Source: Thermoprotei archaeon
GTDB lineage: Archaea; Thermoproteota; Thermoprotei; Thermofilales; Thermofilaceae
Length of the DNA stretch: 27,443 nucleotides
NCBI GenBank assembly: GCA_003649495.1
Contig: QMRZ01000006.1
Span: 1 to 27,443, forward strand
Direction of reading: 5' to 3'
How positions within the stretch are numbered: position 1 is the stretch's first letter; every line of letters starts with the position of its first letter. Position numbers and translations under genes: made by a program. The notes below the pieces were generated by a model. That model made no database searches. It was not told where the DNA came from and saw only the letters and a list, made by a program, of their open reading frames with translations. Positions 16,140 to 24,027 of the stretch are shown here, piece after piece.

Positions 16140-18875
16140 TTGAGGTACGTGTACAGGCATGCGCTTGCATCTGGCATACCGCTGGGGGGCTTGGGCACGG
16201 GGAGCATCGAGATAAGGGCTGATGGTAAGATCTACGATTGGCACATCTTCAATAATGGGCCCTGGAGCAGCAGGAGCGACGACAGGAGGGCTGTATACAT
16301 GAAGGAGGACGACATGTTCTTCGCTATAAGGACTTGCCCTAAGGGGGGGTTCCCCATAGTACGCCTGCTGAGGGCTGGTAGCTACGAGCTGGGGGGTGAC
16401 CCCTACACGCTACCTTGGGTTAAGCCGGTTGAGGGAATCGAGTTCGTGGGAGAGCCGCCCTTCGCCCTGCTGCGCTACGATGACCCCTCCCTCCACGTCG
16501 AGGTAGAGCTCGAGGCCTTCTCGCCCCTAATACCCGGAGATGTAAAGAACTCCTCAACTCCAGCCGCGATCTTCAGATTTAAGCTACGTAACAAGGGGCA
16601 GGAGGAGGTCGATGTCTCTCTCCTGGCGGGGATTAGGAACCCCTTCACGGCGCTCAAGGGAGTAGCTGGGGTAAATGAGGTGAAACCCGGGTCTCCTACA
16701 CTGTTGGTGATGCGGGGAGAGGGTGTACCACCGCGGCACGCCCTAGAGGGCGGCTCCATGGCGCTAACTGTAGTGGGCGGAGAGGTGAGCTATAGCGCTG
16801 TGGTTCCCAAGAGGAAGGAGGCTCTAGCGCGGCTGTGGGTGGATTTGAGAGCTGATGGCGCTGTGAGTGGGCCTCATAGGCACGTGGCCGAGGAGGATTT
16901 CTACGGGGTCCTCTGTGCGAGACTGACGCTAAGGCCAGGGGAGGAGCGCACCATCACGTACATACTCACGTGGTTCTTCCCGAGCCACTATGACGAGCTG
17001 GGCGAGAGGCTGGGACACGCCTACGAGAACTGGTTTACGTCAGCTGAAGACGTGGCCAGGTATGTGGCTGAGAGGCTTAGCGGCCTCTACGAGATCACTA
17101 AGAAGTTCCACGATGACCTCTACGTGAACGGGACGGTGGATAGATGGCTAGCCGACCTCGTGGGGTCGCAGCTGACGACCCTGGTTAAGGCGACGTGGTT
17201 CACAAGGGATGGAAGGTTCGGGGTATGGGAGGGGTACTGGGACCCATACTACATGGGGCCAGGCACGTCGGCCTTCAATACTATCGATGTCATGTACTAT
17301 GCCTCAGTCATGCTACTATTCCTCTTCCCCGAGCTCGAGGTCAAGTTCCTTAAGCAGCATGCTGAGTGGCAGCTAAGCCCCGACTGTGAGCCCTACTACA
17401 CCGCTTACGCGCTAGCAGTGCCTGAGAACATGTACGAGCTGAAGAAGGAGCTGGCGAGAGATCCAGCAGCTACTGTGGACTTCGAGAAGTTAAAGAAGCT
17501 GACCTCGCGTGTCATTGCAAAGACTGGGAAGGATCCGAGGGGGCGTGTACCGCACTACTTCGGCGTGTCCCTGAAGAGGCCTGATGCGTACCACATGGTG
17601 GACTTAATGCCCAAGTTCGTCCTTATGGCTTATCGCGATGCCCTGTGGATGAGCTGGGACCTGCTGAAGGAGCTATGGCCGAGGATGGTGGAGGCGCTAG
17701 AGGCGGTGTTGAGGCTTCACGATACTGTGGGCCTACACCTGCCCTATCACCAGACGCCAGCGGGCTTCGACGCGATGTTCAGAGCAGTAGAGGGGTTAGG
17801 GGGCTTCCCGAGGAGGCTACTGGAATTCCTAGTACTAGCCGCGCAGGGTGAGGCCCACCTCCCCATAGGCTTCCAGACATTTGATGTCTGGAGCTTCATA
17901 GGGGTCGCTGCGTATACTGGCATATTGTGGTTGGCCGCACTGAGGGCGGCGTCCCGCGCAGCTGTGCGCTTGGGCGATAGCGAGCGCGCGGAGAGGTATG
18001 AACGACTGCTGAGAGAGGCTCGCGAGAACCTGGTTAAGGTGCTGTGGAATGGTGAGTACTTCGACTTGTGGCATGACCCAGTGAGCGGCTTAAGGGATAA
18101 GGCTTGTGCAGCCGCGCAATTAATAGGGCAGTGGTACGCGTCAACGCTCACTGATTTGGGTTATGTGGTGGATAGGGAGAAGGTGGTCTCAGCCCTGAGG
18201 GCGGTGAAGAAGTACAACTTCAAGCCTGATGAGGGCCTGATAAATGGGGCCTATCCCGAGGGGCCGCGACCCGCGCTCGTGGGCGACACTGTTTACCCAA
18301 ATGGCACTGGCATACCGTTCAGAGTAGGGTCTCAGATGGACACGCCGTGGAGTGGAGTGGAGTTCGCAGTTGCCTCACATATGATAAGCGAGGGGCTGGT
18401 TGAGGAGGGCCTCGAGGTGCTCAGGGCAGTGCACGAGAGGTATAGGCTAGCTGGCCACTACTGGAACCACGTGGAGTGGGGCGCACACTACATGAGGCCA
18501 ATGTCTTCCTGGGCGGTGATAGTGGCGGTGGAGGGGCTGTTGTACGACTCCGGAGCGCGAGTGCTGAGGTTCGCGCCAAGACTTAGGAAGGAGAACTTCA
18601 GGTGGATACTAAGCCTCCCGGGATGCTGGGGGCTGGTGGAGCAGCGCGTTACAGGGGGAGGGCAGAGGGTGCTGATCGAGCTCCATTATGGCTCACTTAA
18701 GCTCAGGGAGGTAGTCGTGGAGAGGCTGGTACCCAGCATCAAGGAGGTCAAGGCTAGATTGGGGGAGAGGGAGCTGAGAGTCGAATGGGTACTCGAGGAC
18801 GGCATGGTAAGGGCAACGCTGGAGGAGGGGGTGACGCTGAAAGCGGGAGATAAATTCTCGCTTGAACTCGCTTAG
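16140..18875 (+). CDS. GH116 family beta-glucosidase/beta-xylosidase (GBA2-like)
   Basis: The 911-residue protein belongs to glycoside hydrolase family 116, related to human GBA2 and Sulfolobus SSO1353, retaining enzymes that release beta-linked glucose or xylose. The N-terminal beta-sandwich begins ASGIPLGGLGTGSIEIR, the usual opening. In the alpha/alpha barrel the nucleophile candidate is Glu364 in VWEGYWDP (followed by FNTIDVMYYAS), and the acid/base candidate is Asp582 in QTFDVWSF (followed by LWLAALRAA). No signal peptide is seen, so it probably acts inside the cell on glycolipids or imported glycosides. The start is TTG 16140, with GTG 16149 as an alternative. It converges with the PUA gene, 10 bp between stops. 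Confidence 0.9.
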   Translation: MRYVYRHALASGIPLGGLGTGSIEIRADGKIYDWHIFNNGPWSSRSDDRRAVYMKEDDMFFAIRTCPKGGFPIVRLLRAGSYELGGDPYTLPWVKPVEGIEFVGEPPFALLRYDDPSLHVEVELEAFSPLIPGDVKNSSTPAAIFRFKLRNKGQEEVDVSLLAGIRNPFTALKGVAGVNEVKPGSPTLLVMRGEGVPPRHALEGGSMALTVVGGEVSYSAVVPKRKEALARLWVDLRADGAVSGPHRHVAEEDFYGVLCARLTLRPGEERTITYILTWFFPSHYDELGERLGHAYENWFTSAEDVARYVAERLSGLYEITKKFHDDLYVNGTVDRWLADLVGSQLTTLVKATWFTRDGRFGVWEGYWDPYYMGPGTSAFNTIDVMYYASVMLLFLFPELEVKFLKQHAEWQLSPDCEPYYTAYALAVPENMYELKKELARDPAATVDFEKLKKLTSRVIAKTGKDPRGRVPHYFGVSLKRPDAYHMVDLMPKFVLMAYRDALWMSWDLLKELWPRMVEALEAVLRLHDTVGLHLPYHQTPAGFDAMFRAVEGLGGFPRRLLEFLVLAAQGEAHLPIGFQTFDVWSFIGVAAYTGILWLAALRAASRAAVRLGDSERAERYERLLREARENLVKVLWNGEYFDLWHDPVSGLRDKACAAAQLIGQWYASTLTDLGYVVDREKVVSALRAVKKYNFKPDEGLINGAYPEGPRPALVGDTVYPNGTGIPFRVGSQMDTPWSGVEFAVASHMISEGLVEEGLEVLRAVHERYRLAGHYWNHVEWGAHYMRPMSSWAVIVAVEGLLYDSGARVLRFAPRLRKENFRWILSLPGCWGLVEQRVTGGGQRVLIELHYGSLKLREVVVERLVPSIKEVKARLGERELRVEWVLEDGMVRATLEEGVTLKAGDKFSLELA

Positions 18876-18885
18876 CTATTTCAGC

Positions 18886-19398
18886 TTACACCTCCCTTAT
18901 GATCTTCCAGAGCTTGTCTCCAGCGTAGTGCAGGGTCTTAATGGCCTTGCCCCGCTCCATGTTAGAGAGCTCTGAACTGCTGACTAAAGCGCGTCCCACC
19001 GCGAATACCCTTCCCCCCTCCTCATCAGCCACGTAAACTATGGCTCCTCTCCCGAACTCGTCGAACCTCACGATACCAGGTGCCATCACATCAGCTCCAT
19101 TAAGTATGTGTGGCACAGCGCCCATATCCACCACCACGGTTGGGAGCCTCAAATTCAGCTTGTGAGCTGCGAGTATTGTGGGATACGACACCCCCTCCCC
19201 TCTGATAACAATGGCTGGGACGCCATCTATTATGAGCAGGTCGATGGGCCCCAGCCTAAGCTTCGCTAGCTCCGCCCGCTTAGCTCTCTCCAACAGCTCG
19301 GCGGCGGGGGGGAGCGAGTTCCGCAGTAGCTCCACAAGCCTCCTCCTCTCGCTCTTACTCACAACATGGCGGGAGTACACGGGCTTGAGTTTCCTCAA
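18886..19398 (-). CDS. PUA-domain RNA-binding protein (MCT-1-like)
   Basis: A 170-residue archaeal protein with an N-terminal pre-PUA region (SKSERRRLVELL) and a C-terminal PUA domain, visible in the LPTVVVDMGAVPHILNGADVMAPGIVRFDE stretch near residues 88-117. This is the pattern of archaeal relatives of MCT-1/Tma20, which bind tRNA or ribosomal RNA. Its exact target is unknown. The furthest start is TTG 19398, overlapping the endonuclease-subunit stop by 4 bp; GTG 19380 would begin at VYSRHVV, immediately after a strong hairpin (see separate entry). The pairing with a tRNA-splicing gene supports an RNA role. Confidence 0.85.
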   Translation of the reverse strand: MRKLKPVYSRHVVSKSERRRLVELLRNSLPPAAELLERAKRAELAKLRLGPIDLLIIDGVPAIVIRGEGVSYPTILAAHKLNLRLPTVVVDMGAVPHILNGADVMAPGIVRFDEFGRGAIVYVADEEGGRVFAVGRALVSSSELSNMERGKAIKTLHYAGDKLWKIIREV

Positions 19399-19402
19399 GC
19401 CC
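19381..19402 (-). promoter_or_regulatory. Perfect 9-bp hairpin with GAAA tetraloop at gene junction
   Basis: On the minus strand GGGCTTGAG-GAAA-CTCAAGCCC forms a perfect stem capped by a GNRA tetraloop. It contains both the stop codon of the splicing-endonuclease subunit gene and the TTG start of the PUA gene, and lies directly before GTG 19380. It could tie up the start codon or serve as an RNA-protein binding site; the function is inferred. Confidence 0.5.
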
Positions 19403-19937
19403 CCATCACCTTCTCGACGCGATAGTAGGAGATATTCCCCTCCTTATCCACGATTGCGAAGATCAGCTCTCTCCTAGCCTCCATAGCCCTGCGTAGGTAG
19501 GCCTCAACATCCTTAAACCCCACTCTAGTTCCCTCCTCCAGGCAGAGCACAAGGTACCTCTTCTCGCTCTCCCTCACCTTCTTCTCCACGAGGAAGGCTG
19601 GGATAGCGCTTTCAAGCGGGCGCGCCCTCAGGCCTCTATGCCTCAAGTCAGAGTACACGAGTAGCCTCACCCAAAAACTCGGATCATTAACAGTGGCTGC
19701 CCTGACCAGCTCCTCAAAGCTGAGGGTGGCTCCATCCTCGCTCACCACCTCTAAGTCCCCCCTATCAATGAGGTAGGCAGCTTCGACGAGGCTTAGCATA
19801 AGCACTCTCTCCTCCCTGCGCCCGTAGCCTCTCTCCTCTAGTTCCTCTCCATCCTCAACTACTACCTTACTGTCCTTAAGCACTCCTTTAATCATCGCGG
19901 CATAGGCGAGGGTGCCTTGATAAGTCATTTGCAGCAC
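19395..19937 (-). CDS. tRNA-splicing endonuclease, non-catalytic structural subunit
   Basis: The 180-residue protein has the two-domain EndA layout: an N-terminal mixed domain (GYGRREERVLMLSLVEAAYLI) and a C-terminal nuclease-like domain with LLVYSDLRHRGL and the closing IFAIVDKEGNISYYRV. In catalytic EndA the C-terminal domain carries a Tyr (DFxVY), His (HSxYLV) and Lys triad. Here these columns read FLVE, KRYLV and RRELIF by eye, so all three are missing. This fits the structural subunit of heterotetrameric enzymes, which needs a catalytic partner elsewhere. The enzyme cuts introns from pre-tRNAs at bulge-helix-bulge sites. The start is GTG 19937 or, more likely, ATG 19928. Confidence 0.8.
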   Translation of the reverse strand: MLQMTYQGTLAYAAMIKGVLKDSKVVVEDGEELEERGYGRREERVLMLSLVEAAYLIDRGDLEVVSEDGATLSFEELVRAATVNDPSFWVRLLVYSDLRHRGLRARPLESAIPAFLVEKKVRESEKRYLVLCLEEGTRVGFKDVEAYLRRAMEARRELIFAIVDKEGNISYYRVEKVMGA

Positions 19938-20047
19938 CAGCCGGTCTAGGCCGCTACACCTCCAGCAGCTCCTAGTACAGCGCTCCTGGGCGCGGGCTGG
20001 TAGATTAGTGTTGAGGAAAGGCTTTTTGATAAGTCCCCGTCCATAGA

Positions 20048-20070
20048 GCTAGCGAGCAGAAGGTGCTAGC
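20048..20070 (+). promoter_or_regulatory. Hairpin enclosing the ribosome-binding site of the hydrogenase operon
   Basis: Two copies of the palindrome GCTAGC (20048-20053 and 20065-20070) can pair with each other, placing GAAGGTG, the likely ribosome-binding site, in the 11-nt loop, three bases before the ATG at 20073. A TATA-like stretch GCTTTTTGATAAG lies upstream at about 20022-20034. Confidence 0.4.
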
Positions 20071-20072
20071 GT

Positions 20073-21119
20073 ATGGAGAGATTTGTCGTAATCACTAAGG
20101 AGGACTTCACTGTACTGCTCGAGAGGCTGCTGGGGGCGTACCAGGTGATAGCACCAGTCGAGCGTGAGGGCCGCATTTTCCTTAGCTATGTCTCAGATCC
20201 TGCTGAGGTCAACATGGAGTACAAAGGGACTACACTGCTCCCTCCTAAGCGCTTCTTCTTCCCCGAGGTAGAGGTCCTCTTCACGTACCGTGTTACTGGG
20301 GGCAGAGTAGAGCTCTACGATAAGCTTGAGGAGGTGAGGGGGGCTAAGAGAGCGCTGCTAGGCGTGAGGCCCTGCGACATTAAGAGCTTAGAGATCCTAG
20401 ATAAGGTGCTGATAGGGGAGTATAAGGATCCCTACTACGCGGCCCGCAGAGACGGCACGCTAATCGTAGGCTTGACGTGTAATGAGCCTGACGAGTATTG
20501 CTTCTGCGCCTTCACCGGCAGCGGTCCACAGGCTAGCGGAGGTTTTGACCTCCTAATGACAGATCTAGGTGACCGCTACCTCGTCGAGATCGGCAGTGAT
20601 AAGGGAGAGAGGGTAGTCAACCTGAACCTAGACCTCTTCAAACCAGCTAGCAAAGACGAGGTGAATGAGAGGGAGGAGATGCTTAAGAGGGTTGAGGCAG
20701 AGATTAGGAGGCAGGAGCTCCCCGACCTAACCAAGGTTTACGAGGCATTTGCTAAGAACTTCGATGCGGAACTGTGGCTCGAGTATGGTAGGAGGTGCCT
20801 GGCCTGTGGCAAGTGTAATTACGTGTGTCCGACCTGCAGGTGTTTTGACGTTTACGATGAGCCCAGCCTGGATGGGAGCAGTGGGAAGAGAGTTAGAGTC
20901 TGGGACTCGTGCCACTTCCTGAGCTTTACACGAGTGGCTGGGGGCAAGGTGTTCAGGAGCGAGAGGCCATCTAGGGTTAAGCAGCGGATATACCACAAGT
21001 ACTGCTACGGAGTTGACGAGATCGGCGAGATAGAGTGTGTGGGCTGTGGCCGCTGCATTAAGGTATGTCCTGCTGGCATAGACATAAGGGAGGCAGCTAA
21101 GAGGGTGGTGGAGCTATGA
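20073..21119 (+). CDS. hydB: NiFe sulfhydrogenase beta subunit (electron-transfer Fe-S)
   Basis: First gene of a group-3b hydrogenase operon. The 348-residue subunit passes electrons by iron-sulfur clusters between the hydrogenase core and the flavin subunit. The N-terminal two-thirds matches the HydB/AsrA family (RPCDIKSLEILD, GLTCNEPDEYCFC). The C-terminal third has two cluster-binding runs, CLACGKCNYVCPTC and CVGCGRCIKVCPAG, each followed by a further Cys-containing stretch (WDSCHF, KYCYG). ATG 20073 follows a 135-bp divergent gap shared with the splicing-endonuclease gene. The stop overlaps the next start by 4 bp (ATGA), the same tight packing as the rest of the operon. Confidence 0.93.
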   Translation: MERFVVITKEDFTVLLERLLGAYQVIAPVEREGRIFLSYVSDPAEVNMEYKGTTLLPPKRFFFPEVEVLFTYRVTGGRVELYDKLEEVRGAKRALLGVRPCDIKSLEILDKVLIGEYKDPYYAARRDGTLIVGLTCNEPDEYCFCAFTGSGPQASGGFDLLMTDLGDRYLVEIGSDKGERVVNLNLDLFKPASKDEVNEREEMLKRVEAEIRRQELPDLTKVYEAFAKNFDAELWLEYGRRCLACGKCNYVCPTCRCFDVYDEPSLDGSSGKRVRVWDSCHFLSFTRVAGGKVFRSERPSRVKQRIYHKYCYGVDEIGEIECVGCGRCIKVCPAGIDIREAAKRVVEL

Positions 21120-21940
21120 GGGGGAATCCCTACCTCCCCGCACTAGCTAAAATCGTCAAGACTAGGAGGGAGACGCCCGACACCGCGACTTTCAGGCTCG
21201 AGATAGAGGGGAGCGGAGGCCTCGAGTTTACGCCGGGCCAGTTCATAGAGGTCAGCGCCTTTGGCTATGGAGAGGCGCCCTTCTCGATCTCATCATCTCC
21301 CCTCGAGAGGAGCTACGTAGAGGTAACAGTGCGTAGAGTGGGTAACGTGACTAGGGCCCTCTTCAACATGGGGGAGGGAGGCGTCGTCGGTGTTAGGGGG
21401 CCTTTTGGGCGCGGCTGGCCAATCGAGGAGATGAAGGGGCAGAACCTGCTCATGATAGGGGGAGGGATAGGCATAGCACCGCTAAGGCCCCTGATCGAGT
21501 ACGTGATAGCTCATAGGAACAGCTTCGGCGACGTAATACTCCTGTACGGTGCTAGAACGCCTAAAGACATAGTCTACAAGGAGGAGCTGGAGAGGTGGAG
21601 GGAGCACATAGACGTTAGGCTCACAGTGGACGTGGGGGATGAGACATGGCGTGGCAGGACAGGAGTAGTGACGGTGCTGCTGGACGACGTGGAGGTGGAC
21701 CCTCGCGAGACCTACTCGGTGCAGTGTGGCCCGCCGATAATGATATACTTCGTCACCAGGAGGCTTGTGGAGATGGGGTTCACGGATGATAGGATACTGT
21801 TCTCACTCGAGAGGCTTATGAAGTGTGGGATGGGGTTCTGCGGCCATTGCATGATAGGGGGCAAGTACGTGTGCAGGGATGGGCCCGTGTTTAAGTACAG
21901 CGAAGTCAAGGGGCTCCTTGAGCCTGCTCTCGTGAGGTGA
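21116..21940 (+). CDS. hydG: NiFe sulfhydrogenase gamma subunit (FAD/NAD(P)-binding)
   Basis: A 274-residue ferredoxin-NADP reductase-like subunit that swaps electrons with NAD(P)H. FAD binding is marked by APFSISSSP, nucleotide binding by GGGIGIAPLRPL and the late VQCGPPIM, and a C-terminal 2Fe-2S site by the Cys residues of CGMGFCGHCMIGGKYVC. Length and order match Pyrococcus HydG and the homologous AsrB. It overlaps hydB by 4 bp upstream and hydD downstream, so the two electron-transfer subunits are made in step. Whether NADPH or NADH is preferred cannot be told from the sequence. Confidence 0.93.
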   Translation: MRGNPYLPALAKIVKTRRETPDTATFRLEIEGSGGLEFTPGQFIEVSAFGYGEAPFSISSSPLERSYVEVTVRRVGNVTRALFNMGEGGVVGVRGPFGRGWPIEEMKGQNLLMIGGGIGIAPLRPLIEYVIAHRNSFGDVILLYGARTPKDIVYKEELERWREHIDVRLTVDVGDETWRGRTGVVTVLLDDVEVDPRETYSVQCGPPIMIYFVTRRLVEMGFTDDRILFSLERLMKCGMGFCGHCMIGGKYVCRDGPVFKYSEVKGLLEPALVR

Positions 21941-22671
21941 GAGCCGTGGAGAAGCCTAAGGTGGGAATATTCAGCATGTCCTCCTGTGAGGGCTGCCTAG
22001 TACAGGTCCTCAACTTGGAGGACAAGATTCTGGAAATGATGAGGAGCGTGGAGCTAGTCGACTGTAGGTTGCTGGGCGTGAAGAAGAGCTACGATAGGCT
22101 GGACATAGCCATAGTCGAGGGCGCTGTTATGAGCGATGAGGAGGAGAGGGAGCTCAGGGAGATTAGAGAGAGGAGCAAGATCCTAGTCGCGCTGGGGGAC
22201 TGTGCCTGCCATGGTGGCAGGTTCCTATTTAAGGACTTCAAGTTTGACAGCGTGCCCGTGGATCTGCCGCGCGGCTTAAAGTCATTCAGGGCCGACCCGC
22301 TGGATAAGTATGTCAAGGTGGACTACTACGTATATGGCTGCCCGATAGACGGGGACGACTTCCTGAGGTTATTCAAGGAGCTGTTAATGGGTAAGGAGTA
22401 CAGGCCCGCGCCCTTCAATGTGTGTGCTGAGTGCGTTTTAAAGGATAATGAGTGTCTATTGGATAAGGGCATTCCCTGCCTAGGGCCTATAACTAGGGGA
22501 GGCTGTGGTGCAGTATGTCCAACCTCTGGGAGAAGGTGCATTGGATGCAGGGGGCTAGCCGAGGACGCCAATGTTGACTCGCTAATTGAGATTTTCACTA
22601 AGAGGGGGATTGAGGTGCCCGAGTACCTGTGGGAGCTTAAGAAGCAGGTAGGGGGTGGTAGGCGTGGCTAA
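21937..22671 (+). CDS. hydD: NiFe sulfhydrogenase delta (small) subunit
   Basis: This is the hydrogenase small subunit, carrying the 4Fe-4S clusters that lead electrons to the NiFe site. The proximal cluster site is SMSSCEGCLVQVL, continued by LGDCACHGG and YGCPIDGDDF. The distal and medial cluster cysteines are in CAECVLKDNECLL, GIPCLGPITRGGCGAVCP and RRCIGCRG. At 244 residues with no twin-arginine signal it is a cytoplasmic form. It starts at GTG 21937 (GTGA overlap with hydG); GTG 21946 is an alternative. The next gene begins before its stop, so all four genes form one operon. Confidence 0.94.
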   Translation: MRAVEKPKVGIFSMSSCEGCLVQVLNLEDKILEMMRSVELVDCRLLGVKKSYDRLDIAIVEGAVMSDEEERELREIRERSKILVALGDCACHGGRFLFKDFKFDSVPVDLPRGLKSFRADPLDKYVKVDYYVYGCPIDGDDFLRLFKELLMGKEYRPAPFNVCAECVLKDNECLLDKGIPCLGPITRGGCGAVCPTSGRRCIGCRGLAEDANVDSLIEIFTKRGIEVPEYLWELKKQVGGGRRG

Positions 22672-23944
22672 GGAGGTAGTGTTGGAGAAGGTTGCTAGGA
22701 TAGAAGGCCTGCTCAACTTAGCTGTGGTCATTAGGGAGGGGAGGGTAGCTGAGGCGCGGGCTGAGGCCTTAGAGGGGACCAGGCTACTTGAGCGTATCCT
22801 CCTAGGCAGGGACTACGAAGAAGTGCCCGATTTGGCGTCGAGGATGTGTGGTGTGTGTCAGGCAATACACAGGGTAACCTCAGTCCAGGCATTGGAAAGG
22901 GCGCTGGGGGTGGAGCTGCCCGAGCAGTTAGAGCTGCTGCGCGAGCTAGTGGCGATAGGCGGGCACCTCCAGAGCCATATACTGCACCTATACTTCTTCG
23001 TGCTCCCGGACTTCATGGGCAGGAGTAGCGTGTTTGAACTCCTGCCCAGCCACGAGCCGCTAATCAGGAGGGTATTAAGGCTCAAGAGGATAGCTAACGC
23101 GATAACCGAGATCGTGGGAGGCAGGGCTGTGCACCCCGTGACTCCCGTTGTCGGCGGCTTCACAAGCTTACCCTCTAGACTCAAGCTTGAGAGGGCATTA
23201 GCGTTAGCTAAGGCTTTCAGGGATCTAGTCGAGGAGCCTGTGCGCCTAATCCTATCTCTCGAGGCTCCTGAGTTTGAAAGGAGAACAGCCTACGTCTCGT
23301 TAAGGGGGGATGGCGAGATCCCTCTGCTTAAGGGGCCCGTGGCTGTAAGTGGCCGCGGCGAGTTCCAGCCCCATGAGTATGAAAGGCACATTAGGTATGT
23401 CACTGAGAGCTACTCCATGGCCCGCCACTATACGCTAAGTGATGGAAGCGAGTACATGGTCGGCGCCTTAGCAAGGCTCAATAACAACTACCACAACCTC
23501 TCCGACGGCGCTCGCGAGATGGCTGCGAGCTTTAGTGTGAAGTTCCCCAGCTACTCGCCATTCGACAACAATAGGGCTCAGGCGCTAGAGCTTGTACACT
23601 TCGCTGAGAGAGCTATTGAAATACTGGATGCTCTACTTGAGTCACCGCCTGGCAGGGCTAGGATCGGTTTCGAGGTGCACGAGGGCGAGGGTGTAGCCGT
23701 CACCGAGGCTCCGCGCGGCCTCCTGATACATCACTATAGGCTAGATGCTAGGGGTAGGGTGACCCTAGCCAATATAGTGACCCCAACAGCGCAGAACTAC
23801 AAGAACTTGGAGGCTGATGCCAGGGAGTTTGTAACAGTGCTTCTAAAGCAGGGAGTGGAGGACTTAGAGCGTAAGACCGAGATGCTGATAAGGGCCTACG
23901 ATCCGTGCGTCTCATGCTCGGCCAGATTCTTCAGAGAGCACTGA
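22664..23944 (+). CDS. hydA: NiFe sulfhydrogenase alpha (large, catalytic) subunit
   Basis: The 426-residue large subunit holds the NiFe site. The N-terminal L1 motif is RMCGVC (Arg60, Cys62, Cys65) followed by AIHR; the C-terminal motif is DPCVSCSAR (Cys415, Cys418), in the group-3b version where the last position may be Arg instead of His. A five-residue tail FFREH follows and would be trimmed by a maturation protease on nickel insertion. Mid-protein APRGLLIHHY and NIVTPTAQN are typical of group 3. I chose GTG 22664 with GGGGGTGG ahead; GTG 22655 is possible. Maturation genes (hyp, protease) are not in the window. Confidence 0.94.
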   Translation: MAKEVVLEKVARIEGLLNLAVVIREGRVAEARAEALEGTRLLERILLGRDYEEVPDLASRMCGVCQAIHRVTSVQALERALGVELPEQLELLRELVAIGGHLQSHILHLYFFVLPDFMGRSSVFELLPSHEPLIRRVLRLKRIANAITEIVGGRAVHPVTPVVGGFTSLPSRLKLERALALAKAFRDLVEEPVRLILSLEAPEFERRTAYVSLRGDGEIPLLKGPVAVSGRGEFQPHEYERHIRYVTESYSMARHYTLSDGSEYMVGALARLNNNYHNLSDGAREMAASFSVKFPSYSPFDNNRAQALELVHFAERAIEILDALLESPPGRARIGFEVHEGEGVAVTEAPRGLLIHHYRLDARGRVTLANIVTPTAQNYKNLEADAREFVTVLLKQGVEDLERKTEMLIRAYDPCVSCSARFFREH

Positions 23945-23997
23945 AGCTGTAGTTAAATACTCGTTTTCTCTCTAACTAATCTCTCCTGAGATAAGTC

Positions 23998-24005
23998 TTA
24001 TATGC
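23998..24005 (+). promoter_or_regulatory. TATA-like box of the interrupted cysteine-synthase-like gene
   Basis: CTTATATG lies about 26 nt before ATG 24028, predicting a leaderless transcript. It supports 24028 as the original start of the interrupted gene that follows. The rest of the 83-bp gap after hydA holds only an AT-rich stretch (TTAAATACTCGTTTTCTC) that may end the hydrogenase transcript. Confidence 0.5.
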
Positions 24006-24027
24006 TCCCAAGCCGAAGCATCATGAT

